The translations under genes were made by a program, and so were the position numbers. From assembly GCA_049889215.1 (NCBI GenBank), contig JBMHDV010000027.1:62001-126000 (forward strand): DNA of 64,000 bases, read 5' to 3'. Shown here piece by piece: positions 18,060 to 28,900 of this stretch. Numbering within the stretch: position 1 is the first letter of the stretch; every line of letters starts with the position of its first letter. The notes beneath the pieces are model-generated. The model was not told the origin of the DNA. It did not search any database and saw only the letters and a program-made list of their open reading frames with translations. Source of the stretch: UBA817 sp049889215. GTDB lineage: Bacteria > Margulisbacteria > Marinamargulisbacteria > UBA817.

Positions 18060-19188
18060 AACCTCGGATATTATTTACGGCTGTTTTAAGCAAATCAAAA
18101 TCGGTCGCGATGCATGATCTTATGTAGCCCTCGCCACAATCCCCAAATACACTACCTGGAACAACAGCCACATTAGCCGCTTCCAATAATTTTTGAGCAA
18201 ATGATAGTGATGTCATTCCCATTGATTGAATAGAAGAAAAACAATATAAGCCACCTGCTGGCATTATGGTTTTTAATCCCATTTGATTCATGTGATCAGT
18301 AAAATATCTCGCACGTGTCATATATGAGTTTTTCATAGCATTTACTTCATCAAATGAGTTTTTACATGCCTCTACAGCGGCAAATTGAGATAAAGTAGGC
18401 GCACACAATGCAGAATATTGATGAATTTTATTTATCATTTCAATAACATATTCCGGAGCTGCAACATAACCAATGCGCCAGCCAGTCATAGAGTGGGCCT
18501 TTGAAAAACCGTTGAGATAAATTAAATTATCTCGACATTTTTTTATTCGAGCAATTGAAAAAAATGGGTCAAAACTTAAATCTGCATAAATTTCATCAGT
18601 AATAATTAAAAGATTATTATCTAATGCAAAATCAGCGATCTCTTCTAATGTTGACTGAGGTATTGATTGCCCTGTTGGATTATTGGGGTATGACAATACG
18701 ATGGCTTTAGTTTTAGGTGTTAATGCTGCCTTCATATCAGCAATTAGCGGTATAAAGTCTGATTTTGATGTGTCAATAGAAACAACCTTGCCCCCACATA
18801 ATTCAATTAATGGTCGGTAACAAACATACGATGGCTCCGGTAATAAAATTTCATCTCCAGGGTTTATCACTGACCGAAATACAATATCTACACCCTCAGA
18901 TACACCATTGGTTATTAACAGCTCATCTGAAGAATAAACAATGTTAAATTGATGATATAAATATTGACTTATCGCCTCCCTCAAGGCAAGTAAACCTCGG
19001 TTTGAAGTATAGGTTGTTGATCCACTTTCAATACGATAAATAGCCTCATCGCGAATATTCCAAGGCGTTGAAAAATCAGGCTCTCCAACACCAAGAGAAA
19101 TTACATCTTTAGAATTCATTACCAAATCAAAAAAGACACGAATCCCAGACGGAGGTATCTGCTTAACTCGTTCTGAAAAAAATGTCAT
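18040..19188 (-). CDS. Class I/II PLP aminotransferase (alanine/aspartate type)
   Basis: 382 residues. SYPNNPTG, the PLP lysine in NGFSKAHSMTGWRIG (Lys230) and the C-terminal R in YIRSCIA are all present. The block HSMTGWRIGYVAAP and HQYSALCAPTLSQ closely resembles Bacillus AlaT (YugH), which together with the Lrp-type AlaR handles alanine synthesis. Here too an Lrp/AsnC regulator lies directly upstream with a 4-nt overlap. The exact amino donor cannot be read from sequence. Confidence 0.88.
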   Translation of the reverse strand: MTFFSERVKQIPPSGIRVFFDLVMNSKDVISLGVGEPDFSTPWNIRDEAIYRIESGSTTYTSNRGLLALREAISQYLYHQFNIVYSSDELLITNGVSEGVDIVFRSVINPGDEILLPEPSYVCYRPLIELCGGKVVSIDTSKSDFIPLIADMKAALTPKTKAIVLSYPNNPTGQSIPQSTLEEIADFALDNNLLIITDEIYADLSFDPFFSIARIKKCRDNLIYLNGFSKAHSMTGWRIGYVAAPEYVIEMINKIHQYSALCAPTLSQFAAVEACKNSFDEVNAMKNSYMTRARYFTDHMNQMGLKTIMPAGGLYCFSSIQSMGMTSLSFAQKLLEAANVAVVPGSVFGDCGEGYIRSCIATDFDLLKTAVNNIRGFVSGHD

Positions 19189-19676
19189 GGCAAAATTGGC
19201 AGTCGATTAACGGAGTTTTCAGCTTCCATTAAAACACCATTTTCTTTATAAGATTTGAAAATAAAATGGGTGGTGGTTGATTTAACATTTTCTATTGTTG
19301 CTAACTTATCAAAAACAAAATGTGCGATATCTTTATGGTCTTTACCTTCAACAACAACCAAGAAATCATATTTACCTGAAACAAGAAAATGTGATTTCAC
19401 ATTTGGAAAACAATAAACCTTTTTAGCAATTGAGTCATATCCAGTATCTTTTTCTGGCCGGATACTTAATTCAACCAATGCCTTAATTGAAGATGTTTGA
19501 ATTAAATTTTCGTTAATGACAGTTGTAAACTGACAAATAATTCCAGCAGACTTCATCTCATCAATATGCTTAATCACATCATCAACATTTAAATTAACCA
19601 TACTGGCTAATTCGTCATTTGTATATCGAGAGTTTTGCAATAATAGATCCAAAATCATTCTTTTATTTTTATCCAT
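19185..19676 (-). CDS. Lrp/AsnC family transcriptional regulator
   Basis: 163 residues. N-terminal winged helix-turn-helix (KRMILDLLLQNSRYTNDELASMV...) and a C-terminal ligand-binding domain (FLVSGKYDFLVVVEGKD) of the Lrp/AsnC family. It overlaps the aminotransferase start by 4 nt (ATGA), giving an AlaR-AlaT-like pair. It probably senses an amino acid and controls its own operon, which runs on to cvpA, thrC, tamB and the Omp85 gene. A TATACT lies 8 nt before the ATG with no ribosome site. Confidence 0.87.
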   Translation of the reverse strand: MDKNKRMILDLLLQNSRYTNDELASMVNLNVDDVIKHIDEMKSAGIICQFTTVINENLIQTSSIKALVELSIRPEKDTGYDSIAKKVYCFPNVKSHFLVSGKYDFLVVVEGKDHKDIAHFVFDKLATIENVKSTTTHFIFKSYKENGVLMEAENSVNRLPILP

Positions 19677-19756
19677 ACATAAAAAGTATAATTTTATAGC
19701 AAATAAGTAAATAAAATTAAGCGCTGAGACGTATGAATTAATAGTAAAGTTTTAAT

Positions 19757-20107
19757 TTAAATCACCGTAGCAAGAATTTCTTTGTTAGAAACCGTTTGCT
19801 TATTAAACACATGATCAATATCATAGGCGTCCATTTCTTTTAAGGATAACTCAATCGACTGAGAGCTTAGAAAATTAACTCTAGACAAACAAGGCTTTGT
19901 TTTAATTTGCCGCACAAACTCTAAACCATTCATATTTGGCAACATTAATTCAGTAAAAATAACATCAACACTAGTTCGAGCTAAAAAAAGCATTGCGTCT
20001 TTGGGGCAAAATAGCGAATATACCTCAACTGGATATTTCGCTAATAATTCAATAAAGCGACAGTGAACACTTACATCAACATCAATAATTAAAATTCGTT
20101 GATTCAA
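19757..20107 (-). CDS. Stand-alone receiver-like protein with Glu at the phospho-site
   Basis: 116 residues, one CheY-like fold only. The acidic pair is D9-x-D11 (RILIIDVDVS). The usual phosphorylated Asp is replaced by Glu53 (VIFTELMLPNMNG), and the conserved Thr/Ser and Lys positions are poorly kept (NFLSSQS, FNKQ). This would be a permanently active or phosphorylation-independent receiver. TTG start with AAAAGGAT upstream. It lies between the lrp operon and the divergent XRE gene; partners are unknown. Confidence 0.7.
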   Translation of the reverse strand: MNQRILIIDVDVSVHCRFIELLAKYPVEVYSLFCPKDAMLFLARTSVDVIFTELMLPNMNGLEFVRQIKTKPCLSRVNFLSSQSIELSLKEMDAYDIDHVFNKQTVSNKEILATVI

Positions 20108-20174
20108 ACTAATCCTTTTAGAAGAGGTTTAGTTCTAGTATAACAAAGAATTAGAACTCATTCAATTCTACTTA

Positions 20175-20203
20175 TTTACAATCACGATAATTTTTTTTAT
20201 AAT
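20175..20203 (+). promoter_or_regulatory. Promoter of the XRE-regulator gene
   Basis: TTTACA (20175-20180), 17-bp spacer, TATAAT (20198-20203), then 6 nt to the ATG at 20210. Transcription should start on the A of the ATG, giving a leaderless message. Confidence 0.75.
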
Positions 20204-20209
20204 TTTAAT

Positions 20210-20860
20210 ATGGGAAGATTTGGATCAACACTTAAGCGACTTCGTGAAAATAGAAGCATATCAAAAGTTAAACTTGCTAAATGCATTGGCACTTCCGACG
20301 CATACATTCGCCAAGTTGAAAACCAAGGCTACAAACCACCAACATTTGATCTTTGTGAGAAGATATCTTCAGAACTATCATTAACTAATAACGAGAAACT
20401 TGAACTTTATGAAGCTGCTTTTATGGAAAGAATCGAATCTGAAAAAGAATTTTATAGCTTATTAAAAAATTCTATTTTTTCAAGCAGAAACCTTCCATCT
20501 ACAGCATCAACAAATGTGATTACCGCAAGGTTAAAACTGCGCCAAACAGTTAAAGAAGATTTATCTTCTATTTCTTATGATGTAGAGCGTATATTTTTTG
20601 ATTATTTCCAAAAAAGCAACATTTCTATCGATAACATTGTAATTAATCAATCAAGCGTTACTTTAAATATAATGGATCAAGAAGCAACAACAGTTGAAGC
20701 AAATTTACCGAATATAATGAAACTGATTTCAAGCAAAATTAAAAGTGATTTTCCAAATTTTGCTGTCGCACCTTCGATTTGGGACAGTAATTTCGAAGTC
20801 ATAAAAATATCAGAAACAGCCCAAGCCCGAACTGATAATCATGAATTATCTCGTGTTTAA
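20210..20860 (+). CDS. XRE-type helix-turn-helix protein
   Basis: 216 residues. Residues about 5-60 are an XRE/Cro-type DNA-binding domain (LKRLRENRSISKVKLAKCIGTSDAYIRQVENQ). The rest, about 150 residues, has no recognised fold; it is charged with a few strands. The next gene, coding for the pseudokinase-AAA protein, starts 9 nt after the stop, so the pair is an operon and probably a regulatory unit: DNA binding by this protein, NTP-dependent signalling by the next. The mRNA is predicted leaderless. Confidence 0.78.
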   Translation: MGRFGSTLKRLRENRSISKVKLAKCIGTSDAYIRQVENQGYKPPTFDLCEKISSELSLTNNEKLELYEAAFMERIESEKEFYSLLKNSIFSSRNLPSTASTNVITARLKLRQTVKEDLSSISYDVERIFFDYFQKSNISIDNIVINQSSVTLNIMDQEATTVEANLPNIMKLISSKIKSDFPNFAVAPSIWDSNFEVIKISETAQARTDNHELSRV

Positions 20861-20869
20861 CCACGTTAA

Positions 20870-23800
20870 ATGAGTCCAACAAAATCAAATATTTTACAAC
20901 TAACAAATATTTTAAATTCAAACCTAAATGAATTTTTAATTGTATCAATACAATTAATTCAAAAACTAAAACAAAGCAGCACATCGCCAAGTTTCATCAC
21001 ACCAGAGCAAATTATTTTAGAGAAAAGTAATAACAAGTATTCAATTGAAATAAATGACAATAAGGACAGTGACCCATTTGCAATAGACATCTATAAATCA
21101 CCTGAACAAAAAGAAAAAATTGATCGAGCCGTTGATCATCGATCCACATTTTACTCACTTGGTGTTATTTTTCACTTGATTTTAACTAAAGAATATCCAT
21201 TAAGCTTAGGAAACATTATTAGCATTAACTTTCCTTCAAACTCAACAGCGCCTCAATCTGTTCAACTCATTATTGAAAAATTATTGTGCCGGTATCCCGA
21301 AGACCGCTACCAATCTTATGAAGGGCTTATATTAGATTTAGAAAAATGCTTAAATGCATTTGAAAAAACAGGTAATATCCCCCTATTCTTACCCGGAATA
21401 GATGACAAACCCATTGATCTAAAATTCGAACATTATTTATACGGCCGAGCAGTTGAAGTTGACTATATACAGAAATCAATTGAATCAATAAAAAAACAGA
21501 ACAGTGCAGGACTTTTAATCATTCATGGTCCCTCGGGAATTGGTAAAACCCTACTTGCAAAGCATGTCATTAATAAGATAAATGTTGAAAACAAACTAGT
21601 CATTAAAACAAAACTAAATGCAACAAATGAATCGTCAATCGATTGTATTACAGATATTGTTTCAGCCATGGTAAATATTTCAAAAGAACACGCCTCTGAT
21701 CGTAAACTGACAGAAAAACTAAAAAAAATAACCATAAAACATAACCGGTTATTGGAAACATTATTATCCAAAACAGAACTTGAATCACAAATTTCAAGAG
21801 AAACCATGCAATCAAAAACATTGAACTTAACTAATTTGCTTATCGACTTTTTCCAAATCATAACAGAAAAAAATACACTAATAATACAAATTGATGACAT
21901 TCAATGGTTAAATTCAGCCTCAAAAACCTCCTTAATGATGGCAACTTCCTATATTTCAAAAAATTTAATTACCATTGCTACATCCAGAAAAGAATTTAAA
22001 CCAAAAGCATCACTATTAAATCAACTATTTCCCAACGAAAAAATATCGGAAAACTTAATTGCTTCATTCAATAATTTAATTACATTTTTAGTGCCAGTGG
22101 CAGGATTAGGTATTCAAGAAATAACAGAACAAGTTCAAGATCTTTTACTGTGTAAAAAAGAAGAAGCCAATCGATTAGCAATTATTCTTCACAACAAAAC
22201 AGGTGGAAACCCTTTGTATATTCAAGAACTTTTAATTTCATTTAAAGAAAAAAATCTGCTTTGGCATGACAATAAATCAAAAGAGTGGACTTGGAAAATG
22301 TCAGAATTAGAAAAAGAAAAGGTAACAGAGAATGTTGCTGATCTTTTAATCAATAAAATTAAAACATTACCAATGACTACTCAAAAGATTTTGCATTATG
22401 CAAGTTTAATTGGAAATAAGTTTAATACATCAATAATTGCAAGCGCCCTTAAAGAAGATATGATTGCAATAGATCTAGCCCTATGGCATGCTTCAGCAAA
22501 AAAATTAATCGTATCAACCAATGAGCAACTAAAAGACCAAGAATATACGTTTTTACATGATAAAATTCAATCTGCCTGCCTTAATGATCAATTATTTAAT
22601 ATCCTAGAATCCCATAAAATTATCGGAAAATCTTTATTGAAAAAATATGGGAAAGAAACATCAACAAACCATTTAACTAAAATTACATATCACCTAAACC
22701 AAAGCGTTGGTCAATTGGATAATAATGAAATAAACGAACTCATTTATTTAAACCAAATCTGTGGTAATCAATTGTTAAAAAACTTGGTTGATCCGGACGC
22801 AGAAAAATACTTTTCAACAGCTATTAATCTCTACCATTCTTACTCAGTAAATAATACTTCTTTGCTAGAAAAGTTATATTTTTCAAATATAACAGCTCAT
22901 CAATTAAATGGTAGTACAACAAAAGCTCTAGAAATTATTAAAAAGATAAATAAAGAAATACCAAGTACAGAAAATTATCAAAAAACTCTGTTAATACGGC
23001 TGATGATTATAACAAGTGAAACAAATTACAAAGACGCATTAACGCTTGGAATTTCGACACTGCGCTCATCAAGTCCAAATTTAAAACTTATCCCATCAAC
23101 GCTTAGCATCGCTACTCAACTTATATCAACTACAATAAAGACATTTTTTAACATAAACCGACTAAAAGATCTGCCTCGAAAAAAATCGGAAAAAGCTATT
23201 TTTGAATCACAAATTCATTGTGAGTTAACTGACAGCGCATATTTTTTCAACAAAAAAACATATGTTCAATTAATTTGTAATAATATAAACCTTGTTTTTA
23301 AAAAGGGAATCTCAAAAGATACTCCTTTCATGCTGCTACAGTTCGCTAATTTACTTGTAATAAAGTTTAAACTATTTAATCTATCAAAAAAGATATGCCA
23401 AATTGCACTAATCATTATTGAGGAATTTAAACACTCAAAATATACATTTCAAACTAGGTTTATATACTCAACTTTTATTTGCCGTTGGTTTGAAGATGAA
23501 GAAAACGTAATTAACGAACTTAATAAAAGTATAAAAAACTGCAAAGACAATAACCTTCTTTCATTTGCAATTTATTCAATTTTTCAAAATGTACTGGTGA
23601 TGCTAGGTGCAGGTAAGCCATTAGAAAATATCGAGAAATTTATTTTTAAACACAACCCATTTGTTTATTCTGTCGACTTTTTAGATACAATCCTTGCTCT
23701 AGAAATCTCAAAATGCTACATACAATCTCTTAAAAGTGGTCAAAAAAACTATCAATCATCCATATTTAATGAAAACATTGCCGTGAAAAAAATGAAGGAA

Positions 23801-24358
23801 AATGGTTTAACTGTTTCATATGGCTGGTATATGAGCTCCAAATTAAAAACAAACTATTTTCTTGAAGATTTTGAAAATGCAAAAGCATTTGGAAATCAAA
23901 CAGAAGAGTGTCTAGACTATTTATTGGGCCTAAACGAAGTGGAAGAGTTTCATTTATATCGATCACTTTCAATTTTGAATGATGCAACTAAAAGAAATCT
24001 TAAACTAACTAAAAGACAAAAAAAGCAAATTAAATCATCTATAAAATATTTTAAGCAATGGTCAAAACAAAATGCACAGAATTATGAACATAAATACCAA
24101 TTATTAACAGGGGCCCAACTTGAATATCAAAAAAAGTACAAAAAGGCTGAGTTATCATTCAAAAGAAGCCTAGAAATGGCCCATTTTAAAAATCAAATTA
24201 CGATAAAGGCACTAGCGTTGGAACACCTTGGAAAAATGAAAAAAAGACAGTGTGATCCAAACGCAAAATACATACTTCAAGATGCCATAAAAAGTTATTC
24301 AAAATGGGGAGCAAAAGAAAAAGAAAAACAACTTTCAAAAATACTTGAACAAATTTAA
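20870..24358 (+). CDS. Pseudokinase remnant / AAA ATPase / helical-repeat protein
   Basis: 1162 residues. Residues 75-160 match the C-lobe of the cyanobacterial kinase/ATPase/histidine-kinase fusions (YKSPEQ, DHRSTFYSLGVIFHLIL, EDRYQSYEGLILDLEKCL), then LYGR at 190-193. An AAA/STAND-type ATPase follows: Walker A GPSGIGKT (220-227), Walker B TLIIQIDD (336-343). The last 600 residues look like helical TPR-type repeats. The kinase N-lobe is absent and the catalytic HxDxxPxN site appears as FITPEQ, so it cannot phosphorylate. GAF and histidine-kinase domains of the cyanobacterial relatives are also absent. It is probably a signal-dependent scaffold working with the upstream XRE protein. Confidence 0.8.
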   Translation: MSPTKSNILQLTNILNSNLNEFLIVSIQLIQKLKQSSTSPSFITPEQIILEKSNNKYSIEINDNKDSDPFAIDIYKSPEQKEKIDRAVDHRSTFYSLGVIFHLILTKEYPLSLGNIISINFPSNSTAPQSVQLIIEKLLCRYPEDRYQSYEGLILDLEKCLNAFEKTGNIPLFLPGIDDKPIDLKFEHYLYGRAVEVDYIQKSIESIKKQNSAGLLIIHGPSGIGKTLLAKHVINKINVENKLVIKTKLNATNESSIDCITDIVSAMVNISKEHASDRKLTEKLKKITIKHNRLLETLLSKTELESQISRETMQSKTLNLTNLLIDFFQIITEKNTLIIQIDDIQWLNSASKTSLMMATSYISKNLITIATSRKEFKPKASLLNQLFPNEKISENLIASFNNLITFLVPVAGLGIQEITEQVQDLLLCKKEEANRLAIILHNKTGGNPLYIQELLISFKEKNLLWHDNKSKEWTWKMSELEKEKVTENVADLLINKIKTLPMTTQKILHYASLIGNKFNTSIIASALKEDMIAIDLALWHASAKKLIVSTNEQLKDQEYTFLHDKIQSACLNDQLFNILESHKIIGKSLLKKYGKETSTNHLTKITYHLNQSVGQLDNNEINELIYLNQICGNQLLKNLVDPDAEKYFSTAINLYHSYSVNNTSLLEKLYFSNITAHQLNGSTTKALEIIKKINKEIPSTENYQKTLLIRLMIITSETNYKDALTLGISTLRSSSPNLKLIPSTLSIATQLISTTIKTFFNINRLKDLPRKKSEKAIFESQIHCELTDSAYFFNKKTYVQLICNNINLVFKKGISKDTPFMLLQFANLLVIKFKLFNLSKKICQIALIIIEEFKHSKYTFQTRFIYSTFICRWFEDEENVINELNKSIKNCKDNNLLSFAIYSIFQNVLVMLGAGKPLENIEKFIFKHNPFVYSVDFLDTILALEISKCYIQSLKSGQKNYQSSIFNENIAVKKMKENGLTVSYGWYMSSKLKTNYFLEDFENAKAFGNQTEECLDYLLGLNEVEEFHLYRSLSILNDATKRNLKLTKRQKKQIKSSIKYFKQWSKQNAQNYEHKYQLLTGAQLEYQKKYKKAELSFKRSLEMAHFKNQITIKALALEHLGKMKKRQCDPNAKYILQDAIKSYSKWGAKEKEKQLSKILEQI

Positions 24359-24368
24359 TAATTCAGTA

Positions 24369-24397
24369 TTGAAAAGCAAGACTAAAGTGAATATTAT
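24369..24397 (+). promoter_or_regulatory. Promoter ahead of the acidic-tail protein/queA cluster
   Basis: TTGAAA (24369-24374), 17-bp spacer, TATTAT (24392-24397), 6 nt to the ATG at 24404. This is a leaderless layout; no ribosome site is present. Confidence 0.7.
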
Positions 24398-24403
24398 ATA
24401 ATA

Positions 24404-24922
24404 ATGCTTATTGACTTATTTGATGAAGAAAAAGAAAACCCAGATGATTATATATCATTTTTAGTATTTGAGCCTGCCTCACTAAGAATTCCTGATAATG
24501 ACTTATTATTAATTGGTGACCCAGTCACAGACTTATTTAAAAAAGTAAATTTATCAGATAGTTTTAATTCATCCCTTCCAGATCAAATTTTAAAAAACCG
24601 CTTACAGAGAATAGAAATGATGATCGATTTACTCAAAAATAACGATGGTCTTATCATGACCAAATTTTTAAACAAAATTTGGAGAAGATATAGCTTTTTT
24701 AGTAACTTAGGTGAGCTATTTGTTACTCAAGGTGAACTTAAAAGATTAGTTCCGGATTACTCATTTAACGAAAACCCAATTTTAGAACGTTTCATTTTAG
24801 AAGAGATCGACGAATCCGAAGATAATAATGAGGATGAAAACGACGATGAAAAGGAAAGTGAAACAACTGAAAATTCAGACTCTAAATCATCTTCAAAAAA
24901 AAGTGAAGTTGAAAGTAAGTAA
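24404..24922 (+). CDS. Hypothetical protein with acidic Ser-rich tail
   Basis: 172 residues. The first 130 residues are mixed helix and strand (YISFLVFEPASLRIP, LKNRLQRIEMMIDLLKNN, LGELFVTQGELKRLVP). The last 40 are a disordered Glu/Asp/Asn/Ser tract. No signal peptide or membrane segment. Not recognised. It leads a plus-strand series (queA, surface protein, amidase, murI) and has a good leaderless promoter of its own. QueA follows after 11 nt. Confidence 0.62.
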   Translation: MLIDLFDEEKENPDDYISFLVFEPASLRIPDNDLLLIGDPVTDLFKKVNLSDSFNSSLPDQILKNRLQRIEMMIDLLKNNDGLIMTKFLNKIWRRYSFFSNLGELFVTQGELKRLVPDYSFNENPILERFILEEIDESEDNNEDENDDEKESETTENSDSKSSSKKSEVESK

Positions 24923-24933
24923 GATTAAGTCTT

Positions 24934-25959
24934 TTGTCTTTTTCCTTATCTGATTTTGATTATTATCTACCAGATGCTCAAATCGCTCATACACCCACTG
25001 AAAGAAGAGATAAATCTAAATTATTAAAATACAACAAATTAACAAAAGAAGTATCAGATCATACATTTGATGAATTTAGTGATTTAATCCCAAACAATAG
25101 TGTTATCGTCTTTAATAATACAAAAGTACTGAAAGCTAGAGTAATATGCTACCGTGAGTCAGGTGCAAAAATAGAGTGTTTTTTTTTAAAAAAAATATCT
25201 GAAAAGAGATGGGAAGTTATAATAAAAAACAGTCGTCGAATTTCGAATAATGAAACACTAATCATCGATAAAAAAAACAGCATAAAAGTAATCGAAAAAA
25301 AAGACAAATGCGCCATTGTTTGCATAAAAAGTAACATGGAAGATTTTGAGTTTCTTGAAAATTTTGGAAAAACACCGCTTCCTCCATATATTAAAACCAA
25401 AGATCCAGATAAATTCCATGAACGATACCAAAGCATTTTTGCATCAAACCCCGGTGCTGTTGCCGCACCAACAGCAAGCTTACATTTTACAGATAAAATA
25501 TTTTCTCAACTTAAGTCAAAAAATATCGAAATATTATATGTTACCCTACATATTGGCTTAGGAACGTTTAATCCAATAACAAAAGAAAATATAATTGATC
25601 ATAAAATGCATAAAGAAAACTATTCCATAACTAAATCTACAGCAGCGAAATTAAACCAGGCAAAAAAAGAAAAAAAACCAATTTTTGCCGTGGGTACAAC
25701 CGTTGCACGTTGCTTGGAATCAAATATCAAAGATAACCTATTTTCAGAACAAACAACAGACACAGACCTTTATATTTTTCCTGGCTATGAATATAAAGGG
25801 ATTGATGGCTTACTAACCAACTTTCACTTGCCTAAATCATCACTTTTTATTTTAGTTGCAGCCATGATTGGCCTTAAAAATATTCAAGATATTTATCAAC
25901 ATGCCATTGAACATGACTATCGTTTTTTTAGTTTTGGAGACGCAATGTTAATTTCATAA
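24934..25959 (+). CDS. queA: S-adenosylmethionine:tRNA ribosyltransferase-isomerase
   Basis: 341 residues, full length for QueA. Motifs FDYYLPDAQIAHTPTERRDKSKLL, VFNNTKVLKARV, NPGAVAAPTASLHFT, VTLHIGLGTF and DGLLTNFHLPKSSL are all present. It adds the cyclopentene ring precursor to the queuosine base in tRNA. The start is a TTG, the only candidate after the in-frame stop at 24916, with no ribosome site, so translation is probably coupled to the previous gene. Its stop overlaps the start of the next gene (TAATG). Coding lies on the lagging strand and is A/C-rich. Confidence 0.95.
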   Translation: MSFSLSDFDYYLPDAQIAHTPTERRDKSKLLKYNKLTKEVSDHTFDEFSDLIPNNSVIVFNNTKVLKARVICYRESGAKIECFFLKKISEKRWEVIIKNSRRISNNETLIIDKKNSIKVIEKKDKCAIVCIKSNMEDFEFLENFGKTPLPPYIKTKDPDKFHERYQSIFASNPGAVAAPTASLHFTDKIFSQLKSKNIEILYVTLHIGLGTFNPITKENIIDHKMHKENYSITKSTAAKLNQAKKEKKPIFAVGTTVARCLESNIKDNLFSEQTTDTDLYIFPGYEYKGIDGLLTNFHLPKSSLFILVAAMIGLKNIQDIYQHAIEHDYRFFSFGDAMLIS

Positions 25960-28900
25960 TGGGATTTCGATGGCTAGCTTTAATATGTTTTCTTCATATT
26001 TCAATATGCGGCTCACAAATTTACATGCCAGGTTACCCCAAATATTCCATCATTACTTCGCATAATATAGAAGAACAGGCAACAACCAACAATGTCTATC
26101 CAAAAGTAGATTCCTCGGGTTTTGTAGAGATGAAATTTTCTGGCCGGAATTATACGAAAGATCTAAATAAACTAGAAACAATCCGACAAGATCCATATTA
26201 CAAAAAAATTCCAAATGAAGTTCAACCTGGCTCAAATAGTTTTAAAACTCGATATTTAATCGACTTAAATGGAGAACTTGATGAAAGTACATCTGTAAAC
26301 GTTCATATTCAAAAGGAGCCAGAATTCCCAGGAGTTTATAACGTTAATATCAAACATAAGAAATCTGAAATTAGCTTTGGCGATTATAAAACTAACTACT
26401 CATCAGGTGAGTTTGTTAATGTGGAAAAATATCTTAATGGAGCTCAAGTTAGCTACACTGATGATCAATGGTACGGAAAAAGCAGTATTGGATCAGAAAA
26501 GTCTGAGCCACAAAAGTTTGAAACATTTGGTAATAATTCAAAAACTTATAAAGTAGGGCGATCTTTTTTACTCGAAGGTTCAGTTATCGTTTATGTAAAT
26601 GGAGGTAATAATCCACTCACTGAAAACGTAGATTATACAGTGAATTATTATGATGGTTCTGTCACATTCAAAAAAGCAAAAACAAAGGTGGATTTTATTC
26701 AGATTATTTATGAATTTACGAATCCAATTCAAGATTTTATACCTGCGCTTTCTCGCAAAGATTTTGTTGGATTAACATATATTTACAACCCATCACAAAA
26801 TGTTAATATCAACGAATTTATTTTGAAAAATGCCACAACAAATATACATATTTCAGATAACAAGGAAATACTTGAAAACCGCATCAAATTAAAAAAGTTA
26901 CCGATAGAATTGGGCAGTGAAATAATTTACCACAACTCCAACCAATTAACGCAATCAAATGATTATCATATTGACTATAACTCTGGCATCATTCGATTTA
27001 TTAAGAAGCCTTTAATAATCGATGATAGATTAAAAATTAGTTACACATATTTTGAAACAGGTAAATCTGAAGATCGATTTATTGGTAATGGTACGCCTGG
27101 CCCCTATAAATTAAAGCATAAACATCCAATTACAGAATCATTAGAAATTCACTTGGGAGGTAAGCAGGCACGTGAATTTATTGATTATATTTATAAAAAA
27201 GAAACAAATAGTATTCAGTTTATGTATGAAGTTTACTCTAATAAATTAATTAGAGTCACTTATAGATACAAAAAAGTTCAACAATCAAAAGTTAGCTTTA
27301 AAGATAGTCCCGTATCATACTCAGTCACATATCTTAATGAGTCAAATCGCATTAGAAAAGATGAATTGCAAAGCAAAGAAAACATAACCCCAAGCTCAAT
27401 TACTGGAGTAAACAATAATATTATTGTTCTTCCAGATAACCCAATAGACTCAAATAAACCAATTCAATTAACCATTAATGGTTCAGATATTAGTGAATCA
27501 GAATATAGCGTCAATTATTACGAAGGCACAATCACCGTTTTAAATCAGTCAAATTTAACTCTTAATAATGTAAAAGTAAGCTACTCTAGTCAAAATAGTA
27601 TTAATTCCGAACACTCCATTCAAGGATTAAGTATTTCTCAATACAATCAAGATCAAATCAAATTTAAGTCACTCCCAATAAAATACGATGGAATACAAAA
27701 AATAACTCTATACTCACCTGAAGAAATGGTATTAGAAGAAGGTACAGAATACGAAATAATGTACATCAATAATGGCGAAAACTTTACCGACATCCAAATT
27801 AAGTTCTTGCTAGGAAACTATTCTAGATTAACCAAATACCCATCAGGGTCCGATGTCATAAAATTTGATTACCTTTATACCCCATCGTCTGATGACATAC
27901 AATCAGAATCAAAACATGAAATAATTGACGTGCGATTAAAAAAGAAGATAAGGGATAACTGGAATATTTTTACTGAAATAGCAAATAGTAAATATAACTT
28001 TTCAAAAGCCACAGAATTTAAAAAAGAAACATTTAAAAATAACCAACCAAATAATATATATCAATTAAGTAATTCGCCCATTGAAGAAAACTCTGAGCTG
28101 GTATTTATTAATGGGTTTTCTCAATCAAAAGATAATGACTACTACATCAACTATGAACAAGGAATAATAACATTCATTAATAAAACAATCCCTGACGGTC
28201 AAACAGTTGAAATTTCATACAATTACTTCTTATCAAAAACAGCAAACATTGGGGATGCTAATGCATATTCAATTGAATCTGAATACAGCCCAACATCATC
28301 AGTTATTATAAAAAACAAAATGAATAGTGTAGACCCAACGTTTCTGCCCATTGGTAATGCAAATATATCAAAGGGGATGTCAACTCAATCACACGAAATA
28401 AACTGGAAATTTAACAAAAATGAATCAGCTCACTTTTTTTATAATAACGAAAAAATTAAAAATATTAACAATGAAAAGGTTTACGAAAAGAACAGCTATA
28501 TTTCAAAACTCGAACTTCAAGCGCTTGTATTTAAAACTACACATGAAATTCGATATGACGATATTGCATCAAGCGAAAATTACAAAGAAACACCGAAAAA
28601 AATTATTGAATATAACAATGACATTATCTTAGACAACTTTAACGATCGTTGGACATTATCTAATCGAATATCTCAAAAAAATGAATCCGTGTCCTCCACA
28701 ACCTCTCTTAATTCACTAATTGCATCAACAAAACTTAATTATTTAAAAACATTTGGCTATAAAAATTTGATAAAAGAAAGCACATTTAGCCCATTTATTG
28801 GTATTGAATTAGATAAAACAAATACATCAACATTAAGCACTTACAATGAAAAAAGAATAGAAAATTTTGGATTGAATATAGATAGCACATTAATATCAGA

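Noticed and set aside
21523..21900. 125-residue minus-strand frame
   Set aside because: Antisense of the AAA ATPase domain; Ser/Phe-rich without a motif.
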